NCBI GenBank assembly: GCA_012837885.1
Contig: DUQI01000028.1
Span: 1 to 44,645, forward strand
Origin: Fastidiosipila sp.
GTDB taxonomy: Bacteria > Bacillota > Clostridia > Saccharofermentanales > DTU023
Direction of reading: 5' to 3'
Length of the DNA stretch: 44,645 nt
Part shown: piece after piece, positions 15,208 to 23,133 of the stretch
Position numbering within the stretch: position 1 is the first letter of the stretch
Layout of the letters: each line of letters opens with the position of its first letter
Notes under the pieces: model-generated
The model's database searches: none
What the model was told of the DNA's origin: nothing
What the model saw: the letters and a program-made list of their open reading frames with translations, nothing else
Program-made: the position numbers and the translations under genes

Positions 15208-17042
15208 CTGCCGAGTTTTCTGAATACCTCGCGGTAGATGGCGGCTGCCGCCATCGCCTTTTCGATGGAGATATATTCGTCAGCCTGATGCGCCACGTGT
15301 TCGTCGTCCGGGAAGGCAGGTCCGAAAGCGGCGATGTTCGGCACAGAGCGCGCGTAAGTGCCTCCGCCTATCGCGACGGCCTCATCGGATTCTTCCATCA
15401 TCTCGTTGTAGGTGCTCATCAAGGTCTGAATAAGGTCGGATGTCTTGCCGAGGTTGAGCGGATCCATGCCGTGGACGGTGTTCACTTGCACACCGCACGC
15501 TTCGAGTTCGGCTTTCTTCTCAGCGAACGCCGCATTTATGTCGAGCGTTACCGGATAGCGCACATCAATCCCGATTCTCGCTTCCTTTTCGCCGATCGAG
15601 AGGGTACCTACATTCATGCTGGTGCGTCCGCTTTCATCTTCAAAGTCGATGCCCAGGTTAGCACCGTTTAGATCGTCGCCGACAAAGTGATAGACGGCGT
15701 CGACAAACTCGTCTTTTAGACCGCCTTCATCGAGTTTATGCTTAACGTCTTTGAAGCCTTTGACGATCGCATTTTCACCTAATTCCGGTGTGCTCGCGTG
15801 CGCTGGTTTACCGGCATACGTTAGTTCTTCGATGTGACCGTCGCGCATTTTGAGAGAAAATGACGCTTTGGCCGCGACCATGTTCAGCGCCTCGCCGCCG
15901 CGCGCATACTTTAACGGTTCATTGCCTGTCCGCGGCATCGATAGCTCGATGCGGGTGATGCCTTTTTCGGCGTAAATCGCCGGGAATTCTGCGTCAGCTG
16001 TAAACCCGGCGACAGGGATCTCTTCAGTTTTTACGTAGTGATCCATGCAGGTGCTTCCGGATTCTTCATCGAGGCCGACAATGATTCTAAGTCTCTTCTT
16101 GGCTTTAAAGTCAGGATCGTCTAAGAGCGCCTTTAAGGCGTAGACGCCCATCAAGGCGGGACCTTTATCGTCAGACGTGCCTCTGGCGATGATCTTGCCG
16201 TCTTCGACTCTGGCCACGAACGGATCGTAAGTCCAGCCGTCGCCGGCCGGGACGACATCGAGGTGGCAGACGCAGGCGACCATCTCTTCGCCTTCACCCA
16301 TCTCTAAGTAGCCAGCCCGATTATCGACGTTGACGGCTTTAAAACCGAGCGCTTCGCCTCTTTTTAGAAACCAATCGAGTGCTTGACGCGTCTCTTGGCC
16401 GTAGGGAGCCTCTTCACTCGGTGTCCCTTTCACGCTCTTGATCGCACACAAGGCGACCGTGTCGTCTACAAAGGCTTGTTCGTAATCTTTCATGGATGCG
16501 GCGATAGTCGCCAGTGGTGATTTTTCTTGCACGGAATCCTCCTCAAGTTTAATAAAATCGTCGGCTTCATTGGACATGGTCGTCTGACCTGTGAAATCGT
16601 GTCCTTCACGGTCGACGCACGCTTCGTGAATCGCAGCGAATAGCCCCATATACATGGCGTTCGTCGCCGCCTCTTCGCCGCACACGGCACAGGCATTTAC
16701 AGGCACCGCTAAATCACTGAGCTTCGTTGTCATGGCGTGTAGAAAGGAGACGGCTTTTTTGACGCCAGAAAAGAGCGGTTTATGCGCGAAAACGCCTAAG
16801 AAATTGGCGTCTAAGTCGTAACTTTCAAGCTTAAGCGAGAAGGCGGTCTTTTCCAGCCAAGCGCTCAAATCTTGAAGATGTTCCGGCGTTATGCCGGCGA
16901 CCGACGTAAAAAAGCCGATTGTCTTCGCGCGCTCGACTGCCGTAAAGCGATAGCCATCCACTTTACCGAAGACGGTCTCTTGATCTGAATGGAGTGAAAA
17001 ATCGAGGGCTGCCGCGATCTCCAACAATAAGGTACTGGGCAT
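15204..17042 (-). CDS. M20-family (PepV/Sapep-like) dipeptidase with an extra N-terminal domain
   Basis: 612 residues from the ATG at 17042, chosen because AAGGAGG lies 6 bases before it. Residues of about 172-612 are an M20 metallodipeptidase. The metal site begins with CHLDVVPAGDGW (H260, D262), followed by GTSDDKGP (bridging Asp about 291), the catalytic DEESGS (E326/E327) and a late histidine in DDEHVAHQAD. Family members of this type are about 440-470 residues. Here an additional 165-residue domain precedes it, with C118-x2-C121 and H139-x2-C142, a zinc-knuckle-like spacing, and no domain I recognise. At the joint, GAGGAGG (16538-16544) lies 5 bases before an in-frame GTG (16532-16530, residue 171), so a standalone dipeptidase is possible. 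Confidence 0.85.
   Translation of the reverse strand: MPSTLLLEIAAALDFSLHSDQETVFGKVDGYRFTAVERAKTIGFFTSVAGITPEHLQDLSAWLEKTAFSLKLESYDLDANFLGVFAHKPLFSGVKKAVSFLHAMTTKLSDLAVPVNACAVCGEEAATNAMYMGLFAAIHEACVDREGHDFTGQTTMSNEADDFIKLEEDSVQEKSPLATIAASMKDYEQAFVDDTVALCAIKSVKGTPSEEAPYGQETRQALDWFLKRGEALGFKAVNVDNRAGYLEMGEGEEMVACVCHLDVVPAGDGWTYDPFVARVEDGKIIARGTSDDKGPALMGVYALKALLDDPDFKAKKRLRIIVGLDEESGSTCMDHYVKTEEIPVAGFTADAEFPAIYAEKGITRIELSMPRTGNEPLKYARGGEALNMVAAKASFSLKMRDGHIEELTYAGKPAHASTPELGENAIVKGFKDVKHKLDEGGLKDEFVDAVYHFVGDDLNGANLGIDFEDESGRTSMNVGTLSIGEKEARIGIDVRYPVTLDINAAFAEKKAELEACGVQVNTVHGMDPLNLGKTSDLIQTLMSTYNEMMEESDEAVAIGGGTYARSVPNIAAFGPAFPDDEHVAHQADEYISIEKAMAAAAIYREVFRKLGS
16530..16544 (-). promoter_or_regulatory. 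Internal ribosome binding site and GTG at the dipeptidase domain joint
   Basis: On the minus strand GAGGAGG (16544-16538) precedes GTG (16532-16530) by 5 bases, exactly where the M20 dipeptidase would be expected to begin. Confidence 0.5.
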
Positions 17043-17078
17043 GAATGGCCTCCTTGCCATGTGAGTGATCTAGCGATT

Positions 17079-17094
17079 GATGAGCGGGCTCATC
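17079..17094. promoter_or_regulatory. Inverted repeat in the dipeptidase leader
   Basis: GATGAGC-GG-GCTCATC, a perfect 7-bp inverted repeat between the predicted -10 box (17115-17110, minus strand) and the dipeptidase start. Possible operator or leader hairpin. Confidence 0.45.
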
Positions 17095-17109
17095 CGATCG
17101 TTGCCAAAA

Positions 17110-17115
17110 AGTATA
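17110..17115 (-). promoter_or_regulatory. -10 box for the dipeptidase gene
   Basis: On the minus strand TGT-TATACT forms an extended -10 sequence (hexamer 17115-17110). No good -35 at normal spacing was found. Confidence 0.45.
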
Positions 17116-17138
17116 ACACGCCAGACGCACGCAAAATT

Positions 17139-17642
17139 TCATTCGAGCGCATCTAAAATAACCTGCCACTTTTCGCTCAAATCTTGAAGCGACATCCTGG
17201 CGTTCGCGGGCGACGTACTGGGCAGCGCGCTGACAGGAATATGCCGATAGCGCTTCTGATATTGCTTGTAATAGCGGAAAGAGGCGTTGCCGTTACAGAA
17301 TACGTGGCGGATATTCGCTGCCTCAAATATGGGCGAGAGATCCTGCGCGACGACGTTTCGAATAGAACTGTCACTCGATCCGACAATCTCACATGAGGCG
17401 ATAGAATCCCACAGCGCGATCTCATGCCGGAGCAGTATCGATGTGGCCCGTTCAGGTTCTTTCGCCGACATGGCCGGCTCGACGCCTAAGAGATGAGACA
17501 GCAAAGGCCAGAAACGGTTTTGCGGATGCCCGTAGGGAAAACGCGCCGCTCTCGTCTTGACCGAGGGAAAACTTCCGAGGATAAGGATCTTGCTCTCCGC
17601 ATTGAACAGGGGAGGCAAAGGATGGTCGATACGTTCGTGCAT
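17139..17642 (-). CDS. DNA-deoxyinosine glycosylase (uracil-DNA glycosylase superfamily)
   Basis: 167 residues, with TAGGAG upstream of the ATG at 17642. The N-terminal signature ILILGSFPSVKTR followed by FPYGHPQNRFWPLL is diagnostic of the hypoxanthine-DNA glycosylase branch of the UDG superfamily. This enzyme removes deaminated adenine (hypoxanthine) from DNA. Later elements are the region HEIALWDSIASCEIVGSSDSSI (discontinuous motif) and VFCNGNASF. It is separated from the dipeptidase by about 96 bases and probably has its own transcript or reads into that gene. Confidence 0.85.
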   Translation of the reverse strand: MHERIDHPLPPLFNAESKILILGSFPSVKTRAARFPYGHPQNRFWPLLSHLLGVEPAMSAKEPERATSILLRHEIALWDSIASCEIVGSSDSSIRNVVAQDLSPIFEAANIRHVFCNGNASFRYYKQYQKRYRHIPVSALPSTSPANARMSLQDLSEKWQVILDALE

Positions 17643-17681
17643 ATGAAACTCCTATTTAGTCACTTTAGCACACGTACGGCT

Positions 17682-17710
17682 TTGGACCGGCTGGTAGCGT
17701 AAGTTAAGAT
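17682..17710 (+). promoter_or_regulatory. Promoter for the HAD-family gene
   Basis: TTGGAC (17682-17687), 17-base spacer, TAAGAT (17705-17710). Moderate match only; the ribosome binding site AAGGAGAG follows before the ATG at 17774. Confidence 0.4.
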
Positions 17711-17773
17711 GAGTAGAAAAGTGAAACACGCGACTCAGCGATGAGCAGAGTTTGCTGCTAAGGAGAGAAAAAC

Positions 17774-18241
17774 ATGATCAAGATCGAGATACCTGGAAGT
17801 TGTACGCTGGCGCTTCAGCACGCTGTGTTTGACTATAACGGCACGATCGCGCTCGATGGAGAACTCGATAAAACCGTCGCCGATCGTTTATGTGAATTAC
17901 AAAAACAGTTGACTATTCATGTCCTGACCGCCGATACGAATCAGACGGTAGAAGAGGCGTGCAAAGGCTATGGTTTTCACGTATCCGTTTTTTCGTCAGG
18001 TGCCGCCGCTGCAGAGAAACGGCGCATCGTCGAATCGTTAGGCAAAGGCGTCGTCTGTTTCGGGAACGGTTTTAACGATATAGGCATGGCTGAAGCGGCA
18101 GATCTCGCCATTGCCGTGCTCGCCGAAGAGGGCGCTTGCGCCAAACTATTAACGGTCTGCGATCTAGTCGTAGGCTCGCCACTTTTGGCGATAGATCTGC
18201 TACTAAAACCGCATCGCCTGATCGCGACGTTACGCGCCTAG
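17774..18241 (+). CDS. HAD-superfamily protein related to soluble P-type ATPase domains
   Basis: 155 residues. Motif I is FDYNGT (D20-T24), where the usual second aspartate of DxDxT is asparagine. Motif II is LTADT and the metal-binding motif is GNGFNDIGM. The pattern is that of the stand-alone P-type ATPase-like phosphatases (COG4087 type), which share the catalytic core of cation pumps without membrane helices. The Asp-to-Asn change, as far as I recall, is common in this subgroup, so it may be an ATPase-like rather than a normal phosphatase active site. Substrate unknown. It has its own promoter and no operon partner. Confidence 0.75.
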   Translation: MIKIEIPGSCTLALQHAVFDYNGTIALDGELDKTVADRLCELQKQLTIHVLTADTNQTVEEACKGYGFHVSVFSSGAAAAEKRRIVESLGKGVVCFGNGFNDIGMAEAADLAIAVLAEEGACAKLLTVCDLVVGSPLLAIDLLLKPHRLIATLRA

Positions 18242-18245
18242 GCGC
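18234..18245. repeat. 12-bp palindrome spanning the HAD gene stop
   Basis: GCGCCTAGGCGC contains the TAG stop codon (18239-18241). No loop and no T run, so it is not a terminator in the plus direction. No role can be assigned. Confidence 0.4.
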
Positions 18246-18294
18246 AAAAGTCCAACGAACATATAACTACTTAGCAATAAATAATGATCAGTAA

Positions 18295-18322
18295 ACGATA
18301 AATATATATTGACATACGATAA
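18295..18322 (+). promoter_or_regulatory. Direct repeats flanking the -35 box (possible regulator site)
   Basis: ACGATAAATA (from 18295) and ACGATAATTA (from 18316) are direct repeats matching at 9 of 10 positions, 21 bp apart (two helical turns). They bracket the TTGACA at 18309-18314. They are a natural candidate for binding of the XRE regulator encoded at 18835. Confidence 0.4.
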
Positions 18323-18336
18323 TTAAGCGCTAGAAT
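18309..18336 (+). promoter_or_regulatory. Strong promoter for the DUF2975-XRE pair
   Basis: Consensus TTGACA (18309-18314), 16-base spacer, TAGAAT (18331-18336), in a markedly AT-rich intergenic stretch. One of the best sigma-A-type promoters in the window. Confidence 0.75.
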
Positions 18337-18355
18337 AGAGATGGAGGTAACGACT

Positions 18356-18832
18356 ATGCAACGTGTAAAACCTATCCTCTTAAGCGGCTTATTGTTTTTG
18401 GCCATCGCCTTTTTTGTCGGCATGTTCCCATTTTTGATTCACATGTCGGCGCAGTACGTGAACTGGAATCCGGAGTTATCACATTTACGCATTCCTTTTT
18501 TGGTTCTTATCTTTTTAGTTCTGCTCGTGTCGATCGTGGCGCTCGTGCTCGCCTTGTTTCTGGTGCTCAGAAGCACGCGCAAGAATATTTTCGAATCTTT
18601 GACAGTGCGTATGTTGAATCTAATCGGTCACAGTTTTCTGGCTGGCGCCTTATTCTTTGGCGTCATGTATATCTACGGCTATGCGCAACTCGGCAAGGAG
18701 ATCGGTCTCGTCGGTGGCTACCTGGTTTTAGCCTTAGCGGGTTATTTTCTGGCTGCCATCTTGGTCTACTTCATCACGGATCTATTCCGCAAAGCGGTGG
18801 AGTACAAAGAAGAAAATGAGTTGACGGTGTAA
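18356..18832 (+). CDS. DUF2975 membrane protein
   Basis: 158 residues from the ATG at 18356, which has GGAGG 8 bases upstream; the earlier ATG at 18341 contains that ribosome binding site and is rejected. Four membrane segments are visible (about 8-32, 46-70, 85-110, 122-147), followed by a short charged tail. DUF2975 proteins are four-helix membrane proteins of unknown function that nearly always precede a small XRE regulator, as here. A role in sensing at the membrane and controlling the regulator is a reasonable guess only. Confidence 0.8.
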   Translation: MQRVKPILLSGLLFLAIAFFVGMFPFLIHMSAQYVNWNPELSHLRIPFLVLIFLVLLVSIVALVLALFLVLRSTRKNIFESLTVRMLNLIGHSFLAGALFFGVMYIYGYAQLGKEIGLVGGYLVLALAGYFLAAILVYFITDLFRKAVEYKEENELTV

Positions 18833-18834
18833 GT

Positions 18835-19038
18835 ATGGCGATCATTGTGAACCTCGATGTGATGCTCGCAAAGCGAAAGATGCAGCTCAAAGAGCTAAGC
18901 GAAGCGATCGGAATAACGCAAAGTAACCTCTCGAATTTGAAAACAGGAAAAGCGCGCGCCATCCGATTTAGTACGCTTGATGCGATCTGCCGCACCTTGC
19001 AGTGCCAGCCGAGCGATCTGCTTGAGTTTAGAGACTGA
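18835..19038 (+). CDS. Small XRE-family transcriptional regulator
   Basis: 67 residues, beginning 2 bases after the DUF2975 stop. It is a single helix-turn-helix domain: MLAKRKMQLKELSEAIGI, then TQSNLSNLKTGKA, ending CRTLQCQPSDLLEF, the usual YozG-like pattern of cytosolic repressors paired with DUF2975. It probably binds the repeats around its own promoter. Confidence 0.88.
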   Translation: MAIIVNLDVMLAKRKMQLKELSEAIGITQSNLSNLKTGKARAIRFSTLDAICRTLQCQPSDLLEFRD

Positions 19039-19158
19039 TGGCTATGGATTTGTAGATGTAGGCGCGCTTGGCTGCTAAAAAAGCACGCTGTTTACCGAGC
19101 GTTACTTATTAACCGATGGTGTGCTCGTGCGACGTGCGCTTTAGTGGAAATTAGCGCC

Positions 19159-19186
19159 TTCACTTTCTTTCAATCTGTGGTACAAT
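19159..19186 (+). promoter_or_regulatory. Promoter of rpsB-tsf
   Basis: Extended -10 TGG-TACAAT (hexamer 19181-19186) with -35 TTCACT (19159-19164) at 16 bases. The upstream 19039-19158 stretch carries no gene, tRNA or clear terminator that I can see. Confidence 0.65.
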
Positions 19187-19207
19187 GCCTTCCGGTAATA
19201 CTACGCA

Positions 19208-19247
19208 CACAGATCACCCTTTTGTCAGTTTAAACTGCGGATCTGTG
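19208..19247 (+). promoter_or_regulatory. Structured leader of rpsB
   Basis: CACAGATC (19208-19215) pairs perfectly with GATCTGTG (19240-19247). Inside the loop is a 12-base palindrome, CAGTTTAAACTG (19226-19237). The structure ends 11 bases before the AGGAGG ribosome binding site (19259-19264). Autogenous control of rpsB by S2 is known in other bacteria; whether this is the site is inference. Confidence 0.45.
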
Positions 19248-19271
19248 GAGGTTAAAACAGGAGGTTTATTG

Positions 19272-20282
19272 ATGTCGGTCATTACCATGAAACAATTACT
19301 TGAAGGCGGTGTCCATTTCGGGCACCAGACGCGTCGCTGGAATCCCAAAATGGCGCCGTATATTTTTACGGAAAGAAACGGGATCTACATTATCGATCTG
19401 CAGCAGACGGTCAAAAAGATCGAGGATGCTTACGAGTACATCCGTTCGGTAGCCGAAGCACACGGCAAAATCCTTTTCGTCGGTACGAAAAAACAGGCGC
19501 AGGACAGCATCCGCGAGGAAGCCGAACGTTGCGGCATGTTCTATGTGAACAACCGTTGGCTCGGTGGCACCCTGACAAACTACCAGACGATCCGTCGTCG
19601 TATCGCGCGTTTGAAAGAACTGCGTCAGATGGAAGAAGACGGCACATTCGATGCGCTGCCGAAAAAGGAAGTCGCCTCGCTCCGTCTCGAGATGAGTAAA
19701 CTGGAAAAGAACCTGGGTGGTATTTCGGAGATGCCGGGACTGCCGCAGTGTATGTTTGTCGTCGATCCGAAAAAAGAGCATATCGCCGTACAGGAAGCAC
19801 GTCGTTTGAACATTCCGATCGTCGGCATCGTCGATACGAACTGCGATCCGGAAGAAGTCGACTACGTGATTCCCGGTAACGACGACGCGATCCGTGCGAT
19901 CAAGCTGATCACCGGTAAGATGGCCGACGCCGTCATCGAAGGTCTGCAGGGTGAACAGATGACAGACACCATGCTCGACGCCCACGATGAATATGAAGAA
20001 GATACGTTCGTCGATGAACAAGAGATCTCCGAGATCGCCTCGGCGGCCGTGATCAGTGAAGACGCGATGGAAGCGGTCGAAGCGATCGTCGAAGATGAAG
20101 CGGAAGCAGCACAGGCTGCAGAAGTAGAAGAAGCAGAGGCAGTTGAAGAGACTGTCGAAGCCGTTGCACCGGTTGAAGAAGAAAAGCAAGAAGAAGCTGA
20201 ACCGCAGGCGGAAGAAGTCGTGGCGGAAGAAACACCGGCGAAAGAAGCTGAAGCGGAAGACGCTGAAACGGAAAACGCATAA
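19272..20282 (+). CDS. rpsB: Ribosomal protein S2 with long acidic C-terminal tail
   Basis: 336 residues from the ATG at 19272 (AGGAGG 7 bases upstream; an earlier ATG at 19185 overlaps the promoter and is rejected). Residues 1 to about 228 are a normal S2: [31 protein letters not shown], then [12 protein letters not shown] and a closing [15 protein letters not shown]2 is a small-subunit protein that helps dock S1. Residues of about 229-336 are an extension made mostly of Glu, Ala and Val. Standard S2 is 230-260 residues, so this tail is exceptional; S1 in this genome has a similar tail. Confidence 0.95.
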   Translation: MSVITMKQLLEGGVHFGHQTRRWNPKMAPYIFTERNGIYIIDLQQTVKKIEDAYEYIRSVAEAHGKILFVGTKKQAQDSIREEAERCGMFYVNNRWLGGTLTNYQTIRRRIARLKELRQMEEDGTFDALPKKEVASLRLEMSKLEKNLGGISEMPGLPQCMFVVDPKKEHIAVQEARRLNIPIVGIVDTNCDPEEVDYVIPGNDDAIRAIKLITGKMADAVIEGLQGEQMTDTMLDAHDEYEEDTFVDEQEISEIASAAVISEDAMEAVEAIVEDEAEAAQAAEVEEAEAVEETVEAVAPVEEEKQEEAEPQAEEVVAEETPAKEAEAEDAETENA

Positions 20283-20342
20283 TCGATATTCAATAAACGA
20301 TTATTTAGATATTGCATAGATAAAGAATAGTTGGAGGAACGA

Positions 20343-20999
20343 ATGGCTACAATTACCGCACAGATGGTAAAAGAGTTGAGAGACATGACAGGCGCCGGCA
20401 TGATGGACAGCAAACAAGCGCTGCAGGCGTCTGACGGCGATATGGAAAAAGCGATCGTCTGGCTCCGTGAGAAGGGCAAGGCGACGGCAGAGAAGAAGTC
20501 GGGCCGCATCGCGGCAGAAGGCATCGTCGATTCGTACCTGCACGGTGAAGGCCGTGTCGGTGTCCTGATCGAGGTCAATATCGAGACAGACTTCGCAGCG
20601 CGAAACGAAAACTTCAAACAGCTCGTGCGCGATCTCGCGATGCAGGTGGCGGCGATGAAACCGCTCTACGTCAACGAGAGTGAAGTGCCGGAAGACGTCC
20701 TCGAGACGGAACGTCAGATCGCCAGAAATCAGGCGCTGGCGGAAGGTAAACCGGAGCAGGTCGTCGACCGCATCGTCGAAGGCCGCTTGAAGAAGTACTA
20801 CGAAGAGTTTGTGCTTTTGAACCAGCCGTTCATCAAGGACGAGAGCAAAACGTGTAACGAAGTCGTTAAAGAGATGATCGCCTCGATCGGCGAGAACATT
20901 TCGGTGCGTCGTTTTACACGCTATGAGATGGGCGAGGGGCTTGCGAAGAGAGAAGAAGACTTCGCCGCCGAAGTCGCTGCACAGCTCGGCAATAAATAA
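20343..20999 (+). CDS. tsf: Elongation factor Ts
   Basis: 218 residues from the ATG at 20343 with GGAGG 5 bases upstream. EF-Ts recycles EF-Tu from GDP to GTP. Hallmarks are [19 protein letters not shown] at the N-terminus and the signature [13 protein letters not shown] (usually TDFVARN). The length is that of the short, single-core-subdomain form of EF-Ts. It follows rpsB and is ended by a strong terminator. Confidence 0.95.
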   Translation: MATITAQMVKELRDMTGAGMMDSKQALQASDGDMEKAIVWLREKGKATAEKKSGRIAAEGIVDSYLHGEGRVGVLIEVNIETDFAARNENFKQLVRDLAMQVAAMKPLYVNESEVPEDVLETERQIARNQALAEGKPEQVVDRIVEGRLKKYYEEFVLLNQPFIKDESKTCNEVVKEMIASIGENISVRRFTRYEMGEGLAKREEDFAAEVAAQLGNK

Positions 21000-21011
21000 G
21001 AAACGTATTCG

Positions 21012-21036
21012 AAAGGGAGGCGATCGCCTCCCTTTT
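21012..21036 (+). terminator. Rho-independent terminator after tsf
   Basis: AAAGGGAGGC GATC GCCTCCCTTT, a perfect 10-bp stem with a 4-base loop, followed by one more T. The flanking A and T runs make it potentially active in both directions. Confidence 0.9.
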
Positions 21037-21083
21037 GTCATACCGATATTATTAGAACGATACATGACGGGGTGAATGCTGTG

Positions 21084-21788
21084 ATGAGAAAAAAATACAA
21101 AAGGATTTTGCTGAAACTGTCCGGCGAAGCGCTGGCCGGTGATAAGAAAACGGGTATTGACGAAGCCGTCGTCAGTCGTCTGGCCGACGTCATGGAGAAA
21201 ATGGTCAAGGCCGGCAAGGAGATCGCGATCGTGGTCGGCGGCGGCAACTTTTGGCGCGGCAGAACGAACGCCTCTATGGACAGGACGACGGCCGACCACA
21301 TGGGGATGCTGGCGACGACGATCAATGCGCTCGCTCTGTCCGACGCATTCGAAAGACGAGGCCTGCAGACACGCGTCATGAACGCGGTGAATATGAGCCA
21401 GATCTGTGAACCGTATATTAGAAAACGGGCGATCCGTCACCTGGAGAAGGGACGTATTATCGTGCTCGCGGGCGGTACCGGTAATCCGTATTTTACAACC
21501 GATTCGGCGGCTGCGCTGCGTGCCAGTGAGATCGATGCCGATGTGATCTTCAAGGCGACGATGGTCGACGGTGTATACGATAAAGATCCGAAGACGCATG
21601 AGGACGCCGTACGCTATGACGAAGTGGCGCTGACCGATGTCTTGACCGATCGTCTCGCGGTCATGGACTCGACGGCCGCTGCCTTGTGCCGCGATAACAA
21701 GATGCCGATCGTCGTCTTTTCGGTCGAAGATCCGATGAACATCCTGCGGATCGCCGAGGGCGAGGGTATCGGAACTTTGGTATACTAG
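21084..21788 (+). CDS. pyrH: UMP kinase
   Basis: 234 residues from the ATG at 21084, 8 bases after GGGGTGA; GTGs at 21072 and 21081 are in frame but less likely. The enzyme makes UDP from UMP and ATP. Family marks are KRILLKLSGEAL, VVGGGNFWRG, DHMGMLATTINALAL, GTGNPYFTTDSAAALRA and the metal/ATP loop KATMVDGVYDKDP. A weak TATTAT (21047-21052) may start its own transcript after the tsf terminator. It begins the long unit pyrH to priA. Confidence 0.95.
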   Translation: MRKKYKRILLKLSGEALAGDKKTGIDEAVVSRLADVMEKMVKAGKEIAIVVGGGNFWRGRTNASMDRTTADHMGMLATTINALALSDAFERRGLQTRVMNAVNMSQICEPYIRKRAIRHLEKGRIIVLAGGTGNPYFTTDSAAALRASEIDADVIFKATMVDGVYDKDPKTHEDAVRYDEVALTDVLTDRLAVMDSTAAALCRDNKMPIVVFSVEDPMNILRIAEGEGIGTLVY

Positions 21789-21821
21789 CGTTGCCAATTC
21801 GCCGAAAAGGGAGGTAAACCC

Positions 21822-22388
21822 ATGCCGGACCATGATACAAATGTCCTAATGTCTTACGAAGACAAAATGACCAAAACGCTCTCCGTGCTCGATCAGGATT
21901 TCAATACGATCCGAGCCGGTCGCGCCAACCCGAAAATTCTCGATCAGATTACGGTCGATTACTACGGCTCGCCGACACCGATCAATCAGGTGGCGAACGT
22001 ACAGGTGCCGGAAGCGCGCCTGATCGTGATTACGCCGTGGGATCCGAAGCTTCTGAAAGATCTGGAGCGCGCACTCCAGATGTCCGATCTCGGAATCAAT
22101 CCGCAAAATGACGGCAAATGCATCCGCCTCGCGTTCCCGGCGTTGACCGAGGAACGGCGTAAAGAACTGACACGTGAAGTGTCGGCGCTCGGCGAGAACG
22201 CTAAGGTCGCTATCCGTAATATCCGCCGTGAGGCACTCGATGCGTTCCGCAAACAACTGAAAGATAAGCAGATGCCGGAAGACCATTTCTATACACTCGA
22301 AACGGATCTGCAAAAACTGACCGACAAGTACACCGAAAAAGTCGATCAGGCGGTCTCAGCCAAAGACAAAGAGCTGATGGAGTTCTAG
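21822..22388 (+). CDS. frr: Ribosome recycling factor
   Basis: 188 residues, with GGGAGG before the ATG. RRF splits post-termination ribosomes together with EF-G. Typical elements are LDQDFNTIRAGRANPKILD at the N-terminus, YYGSPTPINQVANV, the middle LTEERRKELTREVS and the C-terminal DLQKLTDKYTEKVD. Length and position after pyrH are the usual ones. Confidence 0.96.
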   Translation: MPDHDTNVLMSYEDKMTKTLSVLDQDFNTIRAGRANPKILDQITVDYYGSPTPINQVANVQVPEARLIVITPWDPKLLKDLERALQMSDLGINPQNDGKCIRLAFPALTEERRKELTREVSALGENAKVAIRNIRREALDAFRKQLKDKQMPEDHFYTLETDLQKLTDKYTEKVDQAVSAKDKELMEF

Positions 22389-22401
22389 GCGACGTAAGAC
22401 G

Positions 22402-23133
22402 ATGCCACGACCGAGCGACTCGTCAGGTAAAGCGTCTGTGCCCCTCCACCTCGCCGTCATCATGGACGGCAACGGGCGTTGGGCGAAGCGCAGACTGTTG
22501 CCGCGCAAAGCAGGACACCGTGCCGGAGCAAGAAATTTGCGCCGGCTTTGTCAAATGTGCGGTGACGCCGGTATCAAGTATCTGACGGTCTACGCCTTTT
22601 CCACCGAAAACTGGAAACGTCCGCCGGACGAAGTCTCGGCGCTGATGGCGCTGTTCATCGAGTTTTTGCAAAGTTACGATGCTGAGATGGAAAAAGAGGG
22701 CATCAGGCTTCGCATCATGGGCGATGTCGCCGGCTTGCCGGACGATGTGCGTCAGGCGATCAGAGAGGCAGAAGACAGATCGAAAGACCGCACGCGCCTG
22801 CAGCTTATTCTCGCCTTGAACTACGGCGGCAGAGCCGAGATCGTGCATGCGGTCAAGTCGATCAGTGAGAAAGTTTCTTCCGGTGAACTCGCAGCTGAAG
22901 ACATCACCGAAGATCTTTTGAAGACGCATGTCTATTTGCCTGATGTTCCCGATCCCGACTTGATCATCAGGCCGAGCGGCGAGTATCGACTGTCCAACTT
23001 TCTTTTGTGGCAGAGTGCCTACAGTGAACTCTGGTTTTCGAACGTGCTCTGGCCTGATTTCAAACAACGTGATTTCGATCAGGCACTCTCTTCTTTTGCC
23101 GCACGAGATCGACGGTTCGGAGGTGTAAAGTGA
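22402..23133 (+). CDS. uppS: Undecaprenyl diphosphate synthase
   Basis: 243 residues. It extends farnesyl diphosphate with isopentenyl units in cis to give the C55 lipid carrier for cell-wall synthesis. The catalytic Asp is D22 in VIMDGNGRWAK, followed by GHRAGARN, YAFSTENWKRP, ALNYGGRAEI and the C-terminal PDPDLIIRPSGEYRLSNFLL. It uses the product of the MEP enzymes encoded in the same region. The stop overlaps the cdsA GTG by 4 bases. Confidence 0.95.
   Translation: MPRPSDSSGKASVPLHLAVIMDGNGRWAKRRLLPRKAGHRAGARNLRRLCQMCGDAGIKYLTVYAFSTENWKRPPDEVSALMALFIEFLQSYDAEMEKEGIRLRIMGDVAGLPDDVRQAIREAEDRSKDRTRLQLILALNYGGRAEIVHAVKSISEKVSSGELAAEDITEDLLKTHVYLPDVPDPDLIIRPSGEYRLSNFLLWQSAYSELWFSNVLWPDFKQRDFDQALSSFAARDRRFGGVK

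Noticed and set aside
19039-19158. tRNA, small RNA or extra gene between the XRE regulator and the rpsB promoter
   Set aside because: No cloverleaf, no credible start with ribosome binding site and no clear terminator could be found; left as plain intergenic sequence.
19185-19271. Upstream ATG for rpsB
   Set aside because: It overlaps the -10 box and the leader hairpin; S2 homology and AGGAGG place the start at 19272.
20301-21833. A long open frame on the minus strand (about 510 codons) across tsf and pyrH
   Set aside because: It covers two unmistakable plus-strand genes plus the terminator between them and encodes no recognisable domain.
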